DNA of 64,000 nt from Branchipolynoe longqiensis (lineage: Eukaryota; Annelida; Polychaeta; Phyllodocida; Polynoidae): NCBI GenBank assembly GCA_030323885.1, contig CM059187.1, positions 124,114,737-124,178,736 of the forward strand. Direction: 5' to 3'. Below the pieces are notes generated by a model, which was not told the origin of the DNA, made no database searches, and worked only from the letters and a program-made list of their open reading frames with translations. The translations under genes were made by a program, and so were the position numbers. Positions 1 to 10,492 of the stretch are shown one piece after another (position 1 is the stretch's first letter; each line of letters opens with the position of its first letter).

Positions 1-430
1 AGGCTAATTTAGTAATTATGCTTAAATGCGTTCAAAAGTAAAATGCCAAGATGCCAATTGATGTCGAAATGCTAAATACGAGCATTTAAAATCAAAATAT
101 TTCTTATTTCTAAACTAAAACCAATACAGAAAACCACCCTAATAAACTTAAAGGTGCATACTCCAATAAAAACATCCAATTTTCTAAACCAAGACATTAA
201 CTTAGATTTAATTCTACATATCCACCTGTTTTTGTTTTTTGTTTTTTTAAATGGGGTGTTTATGCTGTCCATAACATATAAGCCTGGATGATCGGGCTTG
301 TTTTCAATGCTTTGCAGTTTTCGGTTTTGTTTTCTTATAGTTATTGTTTGTGGTTAGTAATTCTATGTACGTTTTTTTGTTTTTTCTTGATAATTGTTTT
401 GCTTCTACTCTATCCCTAGACTAGCCTACT

Positions 431-1210
431 CTATTTACATATTGTAGGCTTGTACGCAATAGATGGTTGGTATGTGGTTGATGTGTGGTTTTGTTGATCT
501 CTGCTGAGTTTTATAGCCTGGGCACCTTCCAAGAGCTGTCCAGCTGGTGGGCCGTGAGATATCACATGCCCCACTTGGTCACAGTTTAGGGGTGGTTTCC
601 TGGTTTTACCTTGCACAGATATTTTTTTTAATGTTTTTAGGTCAGGAATTTGTCTTTCCTTTACTGTTTGGGCATTCCAGACTTTGGCGGCCATTTCTAG
701 TGTACTTCTTTCATGCGCTTTGATGTGACTTCTGGTTTGTGTTAAGCCTGGTACACACCTCCCATATACGATTCACGCGGTAAAACTGACTGCCTTGATG
801 GTACCCGTTACAATCCGACCCGTCCCGTTTCCCGACTAAAACTGCCCGATTCATTTTTTTAATCTTATAAAACCCGGTACACACCTCCCGTATAAGACCT
901 AAAACTGAGTTTTAAGTCGCGAATCGGAAGGCTCTGGTGTGATCGGGGATCACACACCTAAAGACTGAAACCGACTAAAACTCAAACTTTGTCGCGAAAC
1001 GGGCAGTTTTAGGTTTTATACGGGAGGTGTGTACCGGGCTTAAGTATTGGTACATTGCTTGCTCTGGTGTTTCTTTGCAGCTGGGTTAGGTACCTTTTTT
1101 CTTGACTATACCCAAATGCCAGTGTTTTTAGGTGTATTACTCTCCTGTTCTCTAATAATTTTACTTTGTTTTTATGTATGTATGTCGTAGGTTGGGTGCA
1201 GTTTGTATTC
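431..1210 (-). pseudogene. Decayed reverse-transcriptase C-terminus of LINE-1x
   Basis: The frame from 694 down to 431 encodes 87 residues beginning near MAAKVWNAQTVKERQ. The region upstream, beyond the inserted MITE at about 1043-1210, corresponds to the HLKTLAYxYSQN part of the better copy at 48.3-48.6 kb. No catalytic FADD motif is present, because the copy is 5'-truncated well after the polymerase core. It cannot be functional. Confidence 0.5.
742..1043. mobile_element. WORD element with TTAA target duplication
   Basis: Terminal inverted repeats GCCTGGTACACACCTCCC and GGGAGGTGTGTACCGGGC are flanked on both sides by TTAA (742-745 and 1040-1043). The LINE-1x copy at 48.4 kb gives the empty site: its sequence runs across this point without an insertion. 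A second 5' TIR copy lies internally near 868, so the element is partly duplicated. The interior iterates short words such as AAACTG and CCCG. There is no coding capacity. Confidence 0.75.
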
Positions 1211-1244
1211 TAATGTAGTTTGTAGTGAAAGTATCCTAGCAACT

Positions 1245-1875
1245 ATTTTAGACTAAATAAAATACAACCTCGTGTATTCACCACCTCCCACACCTTCTGC
1301 TGGGTAAACTGTAACTGTGGCCCGGTGTCGCAGTTTGAAATGGTATCCGATTTAAAACGGGGCTTGTGACAATGCTCATGCGCATGCATTTCTGCCTGAT
1401 TGAGATTGTAACAATGCTTAATAACTTGTTAATTGTTTGTTAACTTGTTAGTGCAGAAAATAAGCATACAATATTCACTACAATGATTCCTGAAGGAATC
1501 CTTGCTCGTCTCACCCTACTTTTCTAGAGAACTCCTCCACAGACAGAAGCAGGCCAGAAATTCAGACAAGATTTCAGGCTTGTCATCCAACTTTGATGCG
1601 TGTGCATTGCGGAGAAAACCCCGCTTTAACACCGGCATGCTGGGTCGCGGCTTCCATCCTTCCTGGGGTATACCTTGCGTGACTGTCCCTATAATAATTC
1701 AAGTTCTATTCCGAAAGTCAAGCTATATGTAATATGTAATAAAACCCCATCCCTTCCTATTAGATACATATGTGTCTTAATAAATAATTTACTATAATTA
1801 CACACATCATCACACACCTCCGCCATTTTATACCTGTATAATAAATAAGTATGCATTCCATACATACGACCTGAC
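1245..1875. other. AT-rich unassigned sequence
   Basis: I recognise no gene or repeat family here. A short open frame at 1502-1732 (+) has no features that support coding. Confidence 0.4.
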
Positions 1876-1877
1876 TC

Positions 1878-1933
<56 letters not shown>
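1878..1933. repeat. (TA)n microsatellite
   Basis: A nearly pure TA dinucleotide run with one interruption. It is one of many such blocks in the window and is a likely landing site for TA-targeting elements. Confidence 0.95.
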
Positions 1934-1935
<2 letters not shown>

Positions 1936-2534
1936 CTGCAAAAGGAAATTAGTGCACGATTCCCTAAAATATAAGGTCAAACTCCACTGGCTACGAATTT
2001 CACCAACCTAAAAAATACAATAAAGGGGCTAGATGTAATTTTCTAAGAATAAAGGCTGTGAGGTCATCTGATGTAGTCTGTGTGCACTCACAACCATCAT
2101 TCAAGACCTAACTCCTGACAATTCTTTAAATGACCTCTAGTCATACCCCGACCTCACAAAGTCACAGCGTAAACTGAGTGTTCCTACTAACAATAGCGCA
2201 TGAGGTAGCAAAATACAAAAATGTCACAAATGTGGCACCGAAGAAACTTACATAATTAAAGCTAGCCACTAACACTAGTAACAGCTAAGATGATAAGGCA
2301 TCTAGAAAATTGAGACAATTGTTGTTCAGCTATGAAAAGAAGCTGTGGTGTGACTTACTCGTTATGGAGAGGGTAAATAAACCATTACCCACAAATAAAA
2401 AAAAAATATATATATATATATCCCTGTTGGTGACAGTGGCGCTATTATGATGAGCGTCCATTAAAGGATTCCAATTTCCCACTGACACCTGTTATAAATA
2501 TATATATATATATAAATACATATATATATATATA
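1934..2534. other. AT-rich unassigned sequence with short (TA)n blocks
   Basis: Contains (TA)n at about 2407-2421 and 2498-2535. The piece between them (2422-2497) carries TGACAGTGGCGC at one end. I see no gene. Confidence 0.4.
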
Positions 2535-3009
2535 TGAGTCAGCCTCACAAAAATGGGCCAATTGGTGGTTTATTTAAGATGTCGGCGTCGCAATTCTTAA
2601 AGTGTAGTGCATTTCTTTGTTTTATATTAAATTATCCGAGAAACAAATAAGGTTGTTGTATTTTCTCTACCTTTACATTCAGGATAAATTTAAGGACTTT
2701 GCAACAGCTCTGTCAATGCTAAACTATAATAATGACGATTGACGCCGATATCCAATGATCGACGCCGACAACTTTAACAGATGTCGGCCTCGCAATTCTT
2801 AAAGTGTTGTGCATTTCTTTGTTTTATATTAAATTATCCTAGAAACAAATAAGGTTGTTGTATTTTCTCTACCTTTACATTCAGGATAAATTTAAGGACT
2901 TTCTAATACCTCTGTCAATGCTAAACTATAATTATGACGATCGACGCCAACATCTAATGATTGATGCCGACATCTTCCCCCAATTGGCCTCTTTTCGTGA
3001 TCCTGACCC

Positions 3010-3010
<1 letters not shown>
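2535..3010. mobile_element. Mariner-like MITE with TA flanks
   Basis: Outer inverted repeats start TGAGTCAGCCTCACAAAAAT on the left. On the right the complement reads GGGTCAGGATCACGAAAAGA, followed on both sides by CCAATTGG and then GATGTCGGC. TA dinucleotides flank both ends. The interior is mostly a 202-bp direct duplication. Related TIR sequence occurs in the element at 13449-13705. No transposase frame is present. Confidence 0.6.
2577..2978. repeat. 202-bp tandem duplication inside the MITE
   Basis: Units begin with AGATGTCGGC at 2577 and 2779 and are very similar over about 200 bases, including GTGCATTTCTTTGTTTTATA and TTAAGGACTTT. The second unit ends near 2975. Confidence 0.9.
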
Positions 3011-3055
<45 letters not shown>

Positions 3056-3056
3056 A
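3011..3056. repeat. (TA)n microsatellite
   Basis: TA run directly abutting the right end of the mariner-like MITE. Confidence 0.95.
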
Positions 3057-3152
3057 GAGCGGCAATGGCCGTAGTCCCGACGAGCCCCGGGTGGTGTCGC
3101 TGCGGCGGTGTGCATCCCCTGGCGCCTGCGCAATGGGAAGAGGCGCTCTCAC

Positions 3153-3422
3153 AATATTGACCGTTCCACTTAGCAGTGGGACAAAGGTGGCCGTGACCAC
3201 GGGGTCGCGCCCACCTGTGTGTGACTGCTCCTCCCTCCCCATCTGGTCATGTAGCTCGTCCGGAAGGGGGATCTCGTAAAGCCGGCACAGGTAACCGAAC
3301 ACCCCCAGTGCCAACACGACGCCGAGCAAACACCGACATAGTGAGCGGGAGCTGACCCTCCGTCGCCTCTTGTTTGCGGTGATAGGAGATGGGGTGCGGG
3401 TGGAGGGTTTTTTGAAGGGGTT
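3153..3422 (-). CDS. Possible exon of a membrane-anchored protein
   Basis: Ninety codons are open on the minus strand between an acceptor-like CACCACCCCAG (just above 3422) and a donor-like ATT/GTGAGA (3153/3152), phase 0 at both ends. The translation has basic KRRRR at residues 18-22 and a hydrophobic segment at about 31-48 (LLGVVLALGVFGYLC). YEIPLPDELHDQ follows, then ATFVPLL near the end. A single anchor followed by PLP and, about 23 residues later, ATFVxLL resembles the first exon of AADAC/NCEH1-type lipid hydrolases. A type II enzyme of another family is equally possible. No in-frame ATG precedes the anchor. A SINE lies just upstream. This is inference from one exon. Confidence 0.25.
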
Positions 3423-3452
3423 CTGGGGTGGTGAGAGGGTTGGGGGTGAGTG

Positions 3453-3777
3453 GGTTGGTTGTTGGAGTTTTACGTCCTGGCAACATTTAAGGTCATATCA
3501 GGATGGGTGCCACCGACTTGTGATAGTGTACACTCATGGCGACTTGATAGTGCTGCCCCACTGGGAAATCAGGCCTCCCCGGCACCATGACCTGATGTCC
3601 CACTTAGTCACATTATCCTGTCATTGGGCTCTTATTATCCTATTAATGTCAAGCGCCAGGCTAGGAAGCGACATGTATCAATTTTATAAGTCATTGCTTT
3701 GATTTGACTGTAAGCCGAAGTCCCCGATCTCCCACACAAGAGGCCTACGCTCTACCGATTCAACCACCGCGCCCGGT
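3453..3777 (-). mobile_element. SINE-A, near full length
   Basis: Read on the minus strand it has a tRNA-like head with CGGTAGAGCGTAGGCC, then the common body (GACTTATAAAATTGATAC, CAGTGGGGCAGCACTAT), and ends with GACGTAAAACTCCAACAACC. Similar G-rich sequence (CTGGGGTGGTGAGAGGGTT) lies on both sides, at about 3421 and 3799. It therefore sits inside, or created, a duplicated G-rich segment. Confidence 0.85.
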
Positions 3778-4069
3778 GGAGTGGGGTTTGAAGAGGTTCT
3801 GGGGTGGTGAGAGGGTTTGGGAGTAAAGGGGGAGGGGGTGGAGCGGTCGGGTGGGAGGGGGTGAAGGGTGTTTATACTTAGGGTTAATTGAGTGGGCAGG
3901 GCAGAACTGGCTTTGGTCAACACTTCACATTCACTCGGAGCATGCGCAAACTTTTGCAGAGCGCGGTAGAATCGTGCTTGGGTTTGTCGTCGGGTTCAAG
4001 TCCGGAGTTCTCACCAAACAACTAGGTGCCCTGCACAACTAACCATTCCGCCCCACCCATACACTCACA

Positions 4070-4930
4070 AAGACCCCCCCCCCCTCCCACACACACACAT
4101 GCATACACACCCTGACTCATATCCTCAAACACACCAGACCCTCACACACACTCACAGCTATAGCCCTATCCACACCCACACCCACACCCTCACACACACC
4201 AAACCCTCACACACATACTCACATCTATAGCCATATCCTCACACCCCCACACCCTCACACACACACAACCCTCACACACATACTCACATATATAGCCATA
4301 TCCTCACACCCCCACACCCTCACACACACACCAAACCCTCACACACATACTCACATCTATAGCCATATCCTCACTCACACCCACACCCTCACACACACCA
4401 AACCCTCACACACATACTCACATCTATAGCCATATCCTCACACCCCCACACCCTCACACACACACAACCCTCACACACATACTCACATATATAGCCATAT
4501 CCTCACACCCCCACACCCTCACACACACACCAAACCCTCACACACATACTCACATCTATAGCCATATCCTCACTCACACCCACACCCTCACACACACCAA
4601 ACCCTCACACACATACTCACATCTATAGCCATATCCGCACTCACACCCACACCCTCACACGCACCAGGCCCATATACACCCACTTACTTCCTTATACTCA
4701 CATCCATACCCTCACAGACAATAGACACATATACACATACACAGTCACATCCTCGCACTCACACATCTTCACAGACAGACTTAACCCTCCCACACCACAC
4801 CCACACCCGAACTCTTCCCCGTCCAGACACGCCATTCGGCATATTCACACCCACATCAACACACATCCACACTCACACCCACCCTTACCCTTACCCACAT
4901 CCATACACTCACACACCCTTACCTACATCC
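4070..4930. repeat. CA-rich minisatellite with higher-order structure
   Basis: Units of about 66 bp contain CTCACATCTATAGCCATATC and the words CACACCCTCACACACA. Three units form a block of about 199 bp that recurs with starts near 4221, 4420 and 4620. The edges decay into plain CA-rich DNA. It is non-coding. Confidence 0.85.
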
Positions 4931-5350
4931 AGACGGGATGGCCGAATGAGTGAGAGCGTCCGTCTCCAGTGCTGGTAGATCGTGGGGTCGTGGGTTCGAA
5001 CCCTGGTCGAATCAAACCAATGACTTAAAAATTGATACATATCGCTTCCTAGCCAGGTGCTAGGCATTATTAGGACAGGGCAAGGACTGGTGTGCTCAGT
5101 GTCAGGATAATGTGACTGAGTGGGATACCAGGTCATGGTGCCGCGCCAGCAGCCTGCTTCCCCAGTGGGGTAGTACTATAAAGTCGTCATGAGTGCGCAC
5201 TGTCACAAGTCGATACCCGTCCTGATATGACTTTTTTTCTTCTTTTTTTTTGTGACAAGTTTTCTATTCTGCCCATAACGTATAAGCTCCCTTAGATGTT
5301 GCTAGGACGTAAAACAACAAACAAACAAAACAAACAAAAACAAAACAAAT
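4931..5350 (+). mobile_element. SINE-A with a LINE tail inserted
   Basis: The tRNA-like head starts GACGGGATGGCCGAATGAG with box A-like TGGCCGAATGAGTGAG and box B GGGTTCGAACCC. This leucine/serine tRNA-like layout includes a long variable region. The body is followed by CTTAGATGTTGCTAGGACGT and an AAACAAACAAA tail. About 60 bp of foreign sequence splits the 3' part at 5231-5290. The whole unit is tandemly duplicated with the next SINE. Confidence 0.85.
5231..5290 (-). mobile_element. Very short LINE-1x 3' end inside the SINE
   Basis: A poly-T stretch is followed by CTGCCCATAACGTATAAGC. This matches the terminal sequence of the LINE-1x copies at 270 bp and 47.2 kb. Read on the minus strand it is a 5'-truncated 3' end with a poly(A) tail. 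The sister SINE at 5470 lacks it, giving the empty site. Confidence 0.65.
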
Positions 5351-5469
5351 ATCGACACCCTCACCCCACATCCCACGGCCATATCCAAAACACACCCTTC
5401 CACACCACACTCAAATCCAAACCTACATACACACACTTACCCACACTCACACCTCCATTCACAGTCACC

Positions 5470-5828
5470 AGACGGGATGGCCGAATGAGTTAGAGCGTCC
5501 GTCTCCCGTGCTGGTAGATCGTGGGGTCGTGGGTTCGAACCCCGGTCGAGTCAAACCAATGACTTAAAAATTGATACTTGTTGCTTCCTAGCCTGGCACT
5601 CGGCATTATTAGGATAGGGCAAGGACTGGTGTGCTCAGTGTCAGGATAATGTGACTGAGTGGGATACCAGGTCATGGTGCCGGCGGCCTGGTTTCCCAGT
5701 GGGACAGCACTATAAAGTCGCCATGGGTGCGCACTGTCACAAGTCGGTAGCCATCCTGATATGACCTTAGATGTTGCTAGGATGTAAAACAACAAACAAA
5801 CAAAACAAACAAAAACAAAACAAATATC
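5470..5828 (+). mobile_element. SINE-A, full length
   Basis: Head GACGGGATGGCCGAATGAGT, B box GGGTTCGAACCCC, common body and a CAAACAAACAAA tail. The roughly 120 bp after its tail repeats the CA-rich sequence that follows the SINE at 4931, so SINE plus flank were duplicated together. Confidence 0.9.
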
Positions 5829-6180
5829 CACACCTTCACCCCACATCCCACGGCCATATCCAAAACACACCCTTCCACACCACACTCAAATCCAAACCCA
5901 CATACACACACTTACCCACGCTCACACCTCCATTCACACTCACATCCAAGGCCATATCCACACACTCACACACTCCCTTACCCATGCCCACATCTTTACT
6001 CACACCCACGCACTCACACAATCCCTTACCCATGCTCACATCTTCACCCACACCTATACCCTCACCCACACCTTCACTCTCATCCACGCCACTCTAACTC
6101 TTAGTCTTAGTCATACACTCCTCCTGCCCTCGCCCCCGATCCCCCCCCCCCCCCCACAACTGCCCCGATGTTTGTGGCGG
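5829..6180. repeat. CA- and C-rich low-complexity sequence
   Basis: Degenerate CACACTCACA and CCCATGCTCACATC words, ending in a run of 15 or more C near 6148. The ORFs read on both strands are compositional artefacts. Confidence 0.85.
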
Positions 6181-6189
6181 AGCCCGAGT

Positions 6190-6265
6190 ATGAGTGTGCA
6201 CGCGTGTGCGTATGCGCGTGTGTGCGCGTGTGTGTGTGCGTGTGTGCGTGTGTGCGTGTGTGTGT
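6190..6265. repeat. (GT/GC)n microsatellite
   Basis: Alternating GTGTGCGTGTGC runs. This alternating purine-pyrimidine sequence could adopt Z-DNA. Confidence 0.9.
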
Positions 6266-6718
6266 ACTGATCTCCCTGTGGTATAGTGCCCCCTCCTCTT
6301 CTCAATGACCCCTCCTCCCAACCCTTATGCGTATTCCGCCCGAGGGCTGGAACCCTGCTCCCGGAGCATGCTGGAGTTGGTCGCGGTTGGGGATGTAATA
6401 TACCTCCGCCACACCTCCAGGGCGCCACTCAGCGCGAGTAAACACCCCCGGGGCCCGCCCAGGGGGCGCCACTTGTCACAGGCGGAGCGGTAGGGTATGC
6501 TCAGCCTAACATGAACAATTTGGTCGGATTTGGACCATTATGATCTAACGGCCCACTGACCGCTTATCGCCCACTAGAGGGATTGTGGGGGTGCGGGGTG
6601 GGGCCGGGGGAGGGGGGTAAGAGTGTGTGTGCGTGTGTGTGCGTGTGCGTGTGTGTGTGAGAGAGAGCGACAGGGGGAGAGTGGAGGTTTAAGTAGAGTG
6701 GAGGAGATTGGGGTTTGG
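6266..6718. other. GC-rich unassigned sequence
   Basis: Contains a CpG-containing stretch (6330-6490) and a second short GT run at about 6621-6660. I recognise no gene. Confidence 0.4.
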
Positions 6719-7356
6719 GCACTTGCTATCCGGACCGCACTTCGTCCACATCTCTCTCTATCACCTCTCTGCCGGCCTAGCACCTCCTTGATATGTCTGA
6801 AAAGAGTTCCAGGAGGGGGTGCCCACCAGCATTTTCACTTTCTATTCTTACTCTGTCCGTGTCTATGGCTCGCTGGATGGTCACCGTAGGGCAAATAGAC
6901 ACGGTCCTTTGACTCAACTCTCCTCATTTCTCTTTCCTAGATTCTGACCATTCGATTTCTCCCAGGCACACTTCTTCCCCTGACCAGGGTTGTTGTGTTC
7001 TTGGGTGGGGCCCTTGACCTATTACGATTTCTCTGTCTCGTTCTTGTTGCTGGAACGACCGCTGCTCCCACCCTTGCCCACCTTCCTCAAACCGCTGCTG
7101 ACCGGATTCAAGTGCTACACTACACTACACACACCTACAACTCAACTACATACCGGCACGGAGAGATCCGCTGCCACCCGGCGCCCCGTCGTCACTACGT
7201 CGTGAAGGATGCCCCCAGCCTTCACAACACTCCCTCTACGAAGACAAGTCTTCAACCACAGATTGGGCCGATTTATCGGAGCCTCTCTACCCAATGTTGC
7301 AGTTCTGCGACCTGTAACCGTCGTAAGGTTACAAACACCCCAATTGATTGATTGAT
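6719..7356 (+). mobile_element. Unclassified 0.6-kb interspersed repeat, copy 1
   Basis: Shares GGCAAATAGACAYGRTCCTTTG, GGTGGGGCCC and a 3' end with CCGATTTATCGG and the hairpin GTAACCGTCGTAAGGTTAC with the copy at 7471. The 3' end carries an (ATTG)n tail at 7342-7356, which suggests a retroposed non-LTR or SINE-like element. Short frames on either strand give no recognisable protein. Confidence 0.6.
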
Positions 7357-7470
7357 GGGGTTCGGGTTGGAGTGGAGGTGGGAGGAGTGGTGGCGGAGTG
7401 TATGAAGGTTACAGGGAGGGTGGGTGGGAATGGTGTTGAGTATATAGGCAGGGTGGAGTGTAGACATGGT
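7357..7470. repeat. G-rich spacer between the two repeat copies
   Basis: Ends with GAGTATATAGGCAGGGTGGA, which recurs just after the second copy (about 8139). The pair therefore arose by local duplication including flanking G-rich DNA. Confidence 0.7.
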
Positions 7471-8080
7471 GCATTTGCTATCTAGACCACACTTCGTCCA
7501 CACCTCTCTCTATCTCTTCTCTGCTGGCCATGCTCCTCCTTGATAATGTCTGAAAACAGTTCCAGGAGTGGGAGCCCGCCAGCATTTCACTTTCTACTCT
7601 TACTCTGTCCGTGTCTTTGGCTCGCCGGCTTGCCGGCTGGTCACCATAGAGCAAATAGACATGATCCTTTGACTCAACTGTCCTCATTTCTCTTTCCTAT
7701 ACTCGACCCTTTTTTTTCCTCTCGGGCTTACTTCTCCCCCTGATCAAGGGAGCTGTTTGCTTGGGTGGGGCCCTGTACCTTATCGTTTTTCTCGCTTTGT
7801 TCATGTTGCTGGAACCTGCTGGACCCACCTTTACCTGTCCCTTCCTCCTGAACCCTTGCTGCTGTTACTGGATACAAGTGGTCTGCTACCGCCGGACCTG
7901 ACTGATTCGGGGGCACCCCAACGCTTTGCCGTTTTGAATGTTGTAAAGACATATCCAGCTTCTACAACCGCCCCAACTGAAGATTAATCTTCAACCAAAG
8001 ATTGGACCGATTTATCGGGGCCTTTCTATATTGCTGCAGTTCTGCAGCCAGTAACCGTCATAAGGTTACGAACACCCCCA
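7471..8080 (+). mobile_element. Unclassified 0.6-kb interspersed repeat, copy 2
   Basis: Diverged duplicate of copy 1, with the same terminal GTAACCGTCATAAGGTTAC hairpin and ACACCCCC end. It lacks the (ATTG)n tail. Confidence 0.6.
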
Positions 8081-8094
8081 AAGCAAGAGCAAGA

Positions 8095-9375
8095 CATGGT
8101 GGGAAGTAGGAATGGTGAGGTGGTGTGGAATGGGGTTGAGTATATAGGCAGGGTGGAGTGTAGACATGGTGGGAAGTAGGAATGGTGTTCGTGGGGTGGA
8201 ATAGGGTTGCAGTTGAATGTGCAGGAGGGTGGAGGTGGAGATGGACAGGGTGGGGGTGAGAGTGGTGGTGGAGGTGGGGGTAGAGGGTAGAGGAGAGCAT
8301 GTAGGCAGGGTGGAGGTGAGAGTAGGGGTAGAGGTGATGGTAGAGGTGGGGGTATAGGTGGGTATGTAGGCAGGGTGGAGGTGAGAGTGGGAGTAGAGGT
8401 GATGGTAGAGGTGGGGGGTAGAGGTGAGGGTAGAGTGGGGGTATAGGTGGGGGTAGAGGTGGGCATGTGGACAGGGTGGAGGTGAGAGTGGGGGTAGAGG
8501 TGAGGGTAGAGGTGAGGGTATAGGTGGGTATGTAGGCAGGCTGGAGGTGAGAGTGGGAGTAGAGGTGATGGTAGAGGTGGGGGTAGAGGTGAGGGTAGAG
8601 GTGGGGGCATAGGTGGGGGTAGAGGTGGGCATGTGGACAGGGTGAGGTGAGAGTGGGGGTAGAGGTGAGGGTAGAGGTGAGGGTATAGGTGGGTATGTAG
8701 GCAGGCTGGAGGTGAGAGTGGGAGTAGAGGTGATGGTAGAGGTGGGGGGTAGAGGTGAGGGTAGAGGTGGGTATAGGTGGGGGTAGAGGTGGGGGTAGGT
8801 GAGAGTGGGTGGAGGTGAGCGGGTGGAGTGATGAGGTGGGGGTAGAGGTGAGGGTAGGGTGGGGGTATAGGTGGGGGTAGAGGTGGGCATGTGGACAGGG
8901 TGGAGGTGAGAGTGGGGGTAGAGTGAGGGTAGAGGTGAGGGTATAGGTGGGTATGCAGGCAGGCTGGAGGTGAGAGTGGGAGTAGAGGTGATGGTAGAGG
9001 TGGGGGGTAGAGGTGAGGGTAGAGGTGGGGGTATAGGTGGGGGTAGAGGTGGGCATGTGGACAGGGTGGAGGTGAGAGTGGGGGTAGAGGTGAGGGTAGA
9101 GGTGGGGGTAGAGGTGGGGGATAGAGGTGCGAGTAGAAGTGGGAATGTGGACAGGTTGGAGGTGAGAGTGGTGGTGGAGGTGGAGGTAGAGGTGAGGGTA
9201 GAGGTGGGCATGTAGGCAGAGTGGAGGTGAGAGTGGTGGTGGAGGTTAGAGGAGAGCCTGTAGGCAGGGTGGAGGTGAGAGTGGGGGTAAAGGTGGGGTA
9301 GAGGTTGGGGTATAGGTGAGGGTAGAGGTGAGAGTAGAGGTGGGCATGTGAGCAGGGTGGAGGTTAGGATGCAGG
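8095..9375. repeat. G-rich minisatellite
   Basis: Built from words such as GTGAGAGTGGGGGTAGAG and AGGGTAGAGGTGGGGGTATA, punctuated by GCATGTGGACAGGGTGGAG about every 150-260 bp. Runs of three to six G make it rich in potential G-quadruplexes on the plus strand. Minus-strand frames of 194, 332 and 381 codons (HLYPHLYPH-like) come from the repeat and should not be annotated as genes. Confidence 0.9.
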
Positions 9376-9695
9376 TGGGTTATATCCGTTTGAAAGCTAA
9401 CAGTAAGAGCGTGCCTACAGCCTAGTCACATGTTCGGAGTCATTTAATGCTAGCCAAACATGGAGTACACAGCGCTAATTTCTGTTTATTTTCCTACCAT
9501 GGAAACATAATGGTGGCCTCTGTGTGGGGTCGATACAAAGCCCGTCATACACCATCCGATATTTTCGACATTGAATCCATGGTAATCAACAAAATATTTG
9601 TTCAGATTCCATCCGATCAAACGATAAGTTGTTGTATGGCGACTATCTGGAAAATCTAGAAAAGACGATGTCCATCGTTGACCGTCGATCTCTGT
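9376..9695. other. Unassigned sequence
   Basis: Mixed-composition sequence with a 70-codon frame at 9447-9659 (+) showing no recognisable motif. It could be unique DNA. Confidence 0.4.
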
Positions 9696-9699
9696 TTAA

Positions 9700-10178
9700 A
9701 GCCCCTGTCAAACCTCGCCGGATTGAGGAAACGGATAGAGCCGGACAAAAATATTCTAGTCCGGTGTGATTCGGACGTGAAATTATCGATTATGCAATGG
9801 ATGGTAATGGATGGGTAACAGATGGCAACGGATGGGTAACAGACAGGTAACAGACGGTAACGGATGGTAATGGATGGTAATGGTTGATAACGTATCTAAC
9901 GATCAATGGACAATTCAGTATACGAAAAGAACTATAACGAAAGGCAACGGTGGGTGTAATCAATATGTAATGGATGGGAACGGACAGTAACGGATGGTAA
10001 CGGATGGGAACGGACGGGTAACAGACGGGAATGGATGGGGAACGGACGGTAATGGATAATAACGCACACGTCAGTCTGGCGCAATCCATTACAAGTTTTG
10101 TGTGGACATTGCCGGATATCAACAGACTTTGTTCGGTTTCTTTCCGTTTACCCAATCCGGCGAGGTGTGACAGAGCCT
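9700..10178. mobile_element. WORD element, GGATGGTAACGG type
   Basis: TIRs are AGCCCCTGTCAAACCTCGCC on the left and, complemented, AGGCTCTGTCACACCTCGCC on the right. The left flank is TTAA (9696-9699) and the right flank TTAT. The interior iterates GGATGGTAACGGAYGG for about 300 bp. The right arm (GATATCAACAGACTTTG and TTTCTTTCCG) reappears inverted in the element at 12475, showing the two are one family. Confidence 0.7.
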
Positions 10179-10403
10179 TTATTAGTGACGCAGGTCTTTG
10201 GGTAAGAATTCACCTACAGTTTGAGGGGTCGTACATAACTGGTAATCGGTGTGTATAGGGTCAGCCCAACAGTAAGCCATAATTGACAATTATGTGTAAG
10301 CTAATAGCAGCCTGTCAATATTTGATTAGGATTAATACCACCAGGGGGCGATGGGGCATAATTCAATTAATTGGCTTGTTTTCTCATTATATATTATATA
10401 GAA
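10179..10403. other. Unassigned sequence with a CTCF-like motif
   Basis: No gene is seen. CCACCAGGGGGCGA near 10340 fits the general CTCF core at 13 of 14 positions. Confidence 0.35.
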
Positions 10404-10448
10404 ATATATATATATATATATATACCCTCACCCACATTTATATTTACC

Positions 10449-10492
<44 letters not shown>

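Larger units (their letters stand above)
228..1240 (-). mobile_element. LINE-1x 3' end, interrupted by a MITE
   Basis: This is the 3' part of a non-LTR retrotransposon read on the minus strand. The poly-T stretch at 229-250 is its poly(A) tail. The minus-strand frame contains KVWNAQTVKERQIPDL, which resembles the xWNxL segment near the end of CR1/L2-type reverse transcriptases. A related copy at 47191-48644 aligns along most of the length and shares VGHVISHGPxAGQ-like coding and the terminal motif CCATAACATATAAGC. The two copies differ mainly by their insertions: this one is broken at 742-1043 by an inverted-repeat element. The clade is inferred from that motif only. The 5' limit near 1240 is approximate. 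Confidence 0.6.

Noticed and set aside
4931..5005. tRNA gene (good A and B boxes)
   Set aside because: The same tRNA-like head recurs attached to one body and tail, so it is a SINE head. The acceptor stem does not close.
8026..9211. Minus-strand ORFs of 194, 332 and 381 codons
   Set aside because: They lie wholly in the G-rich minisatellite, overlap in different phases, and encode only Ser/Thr/Pro/Leu/His repeats set by the DNA unit.
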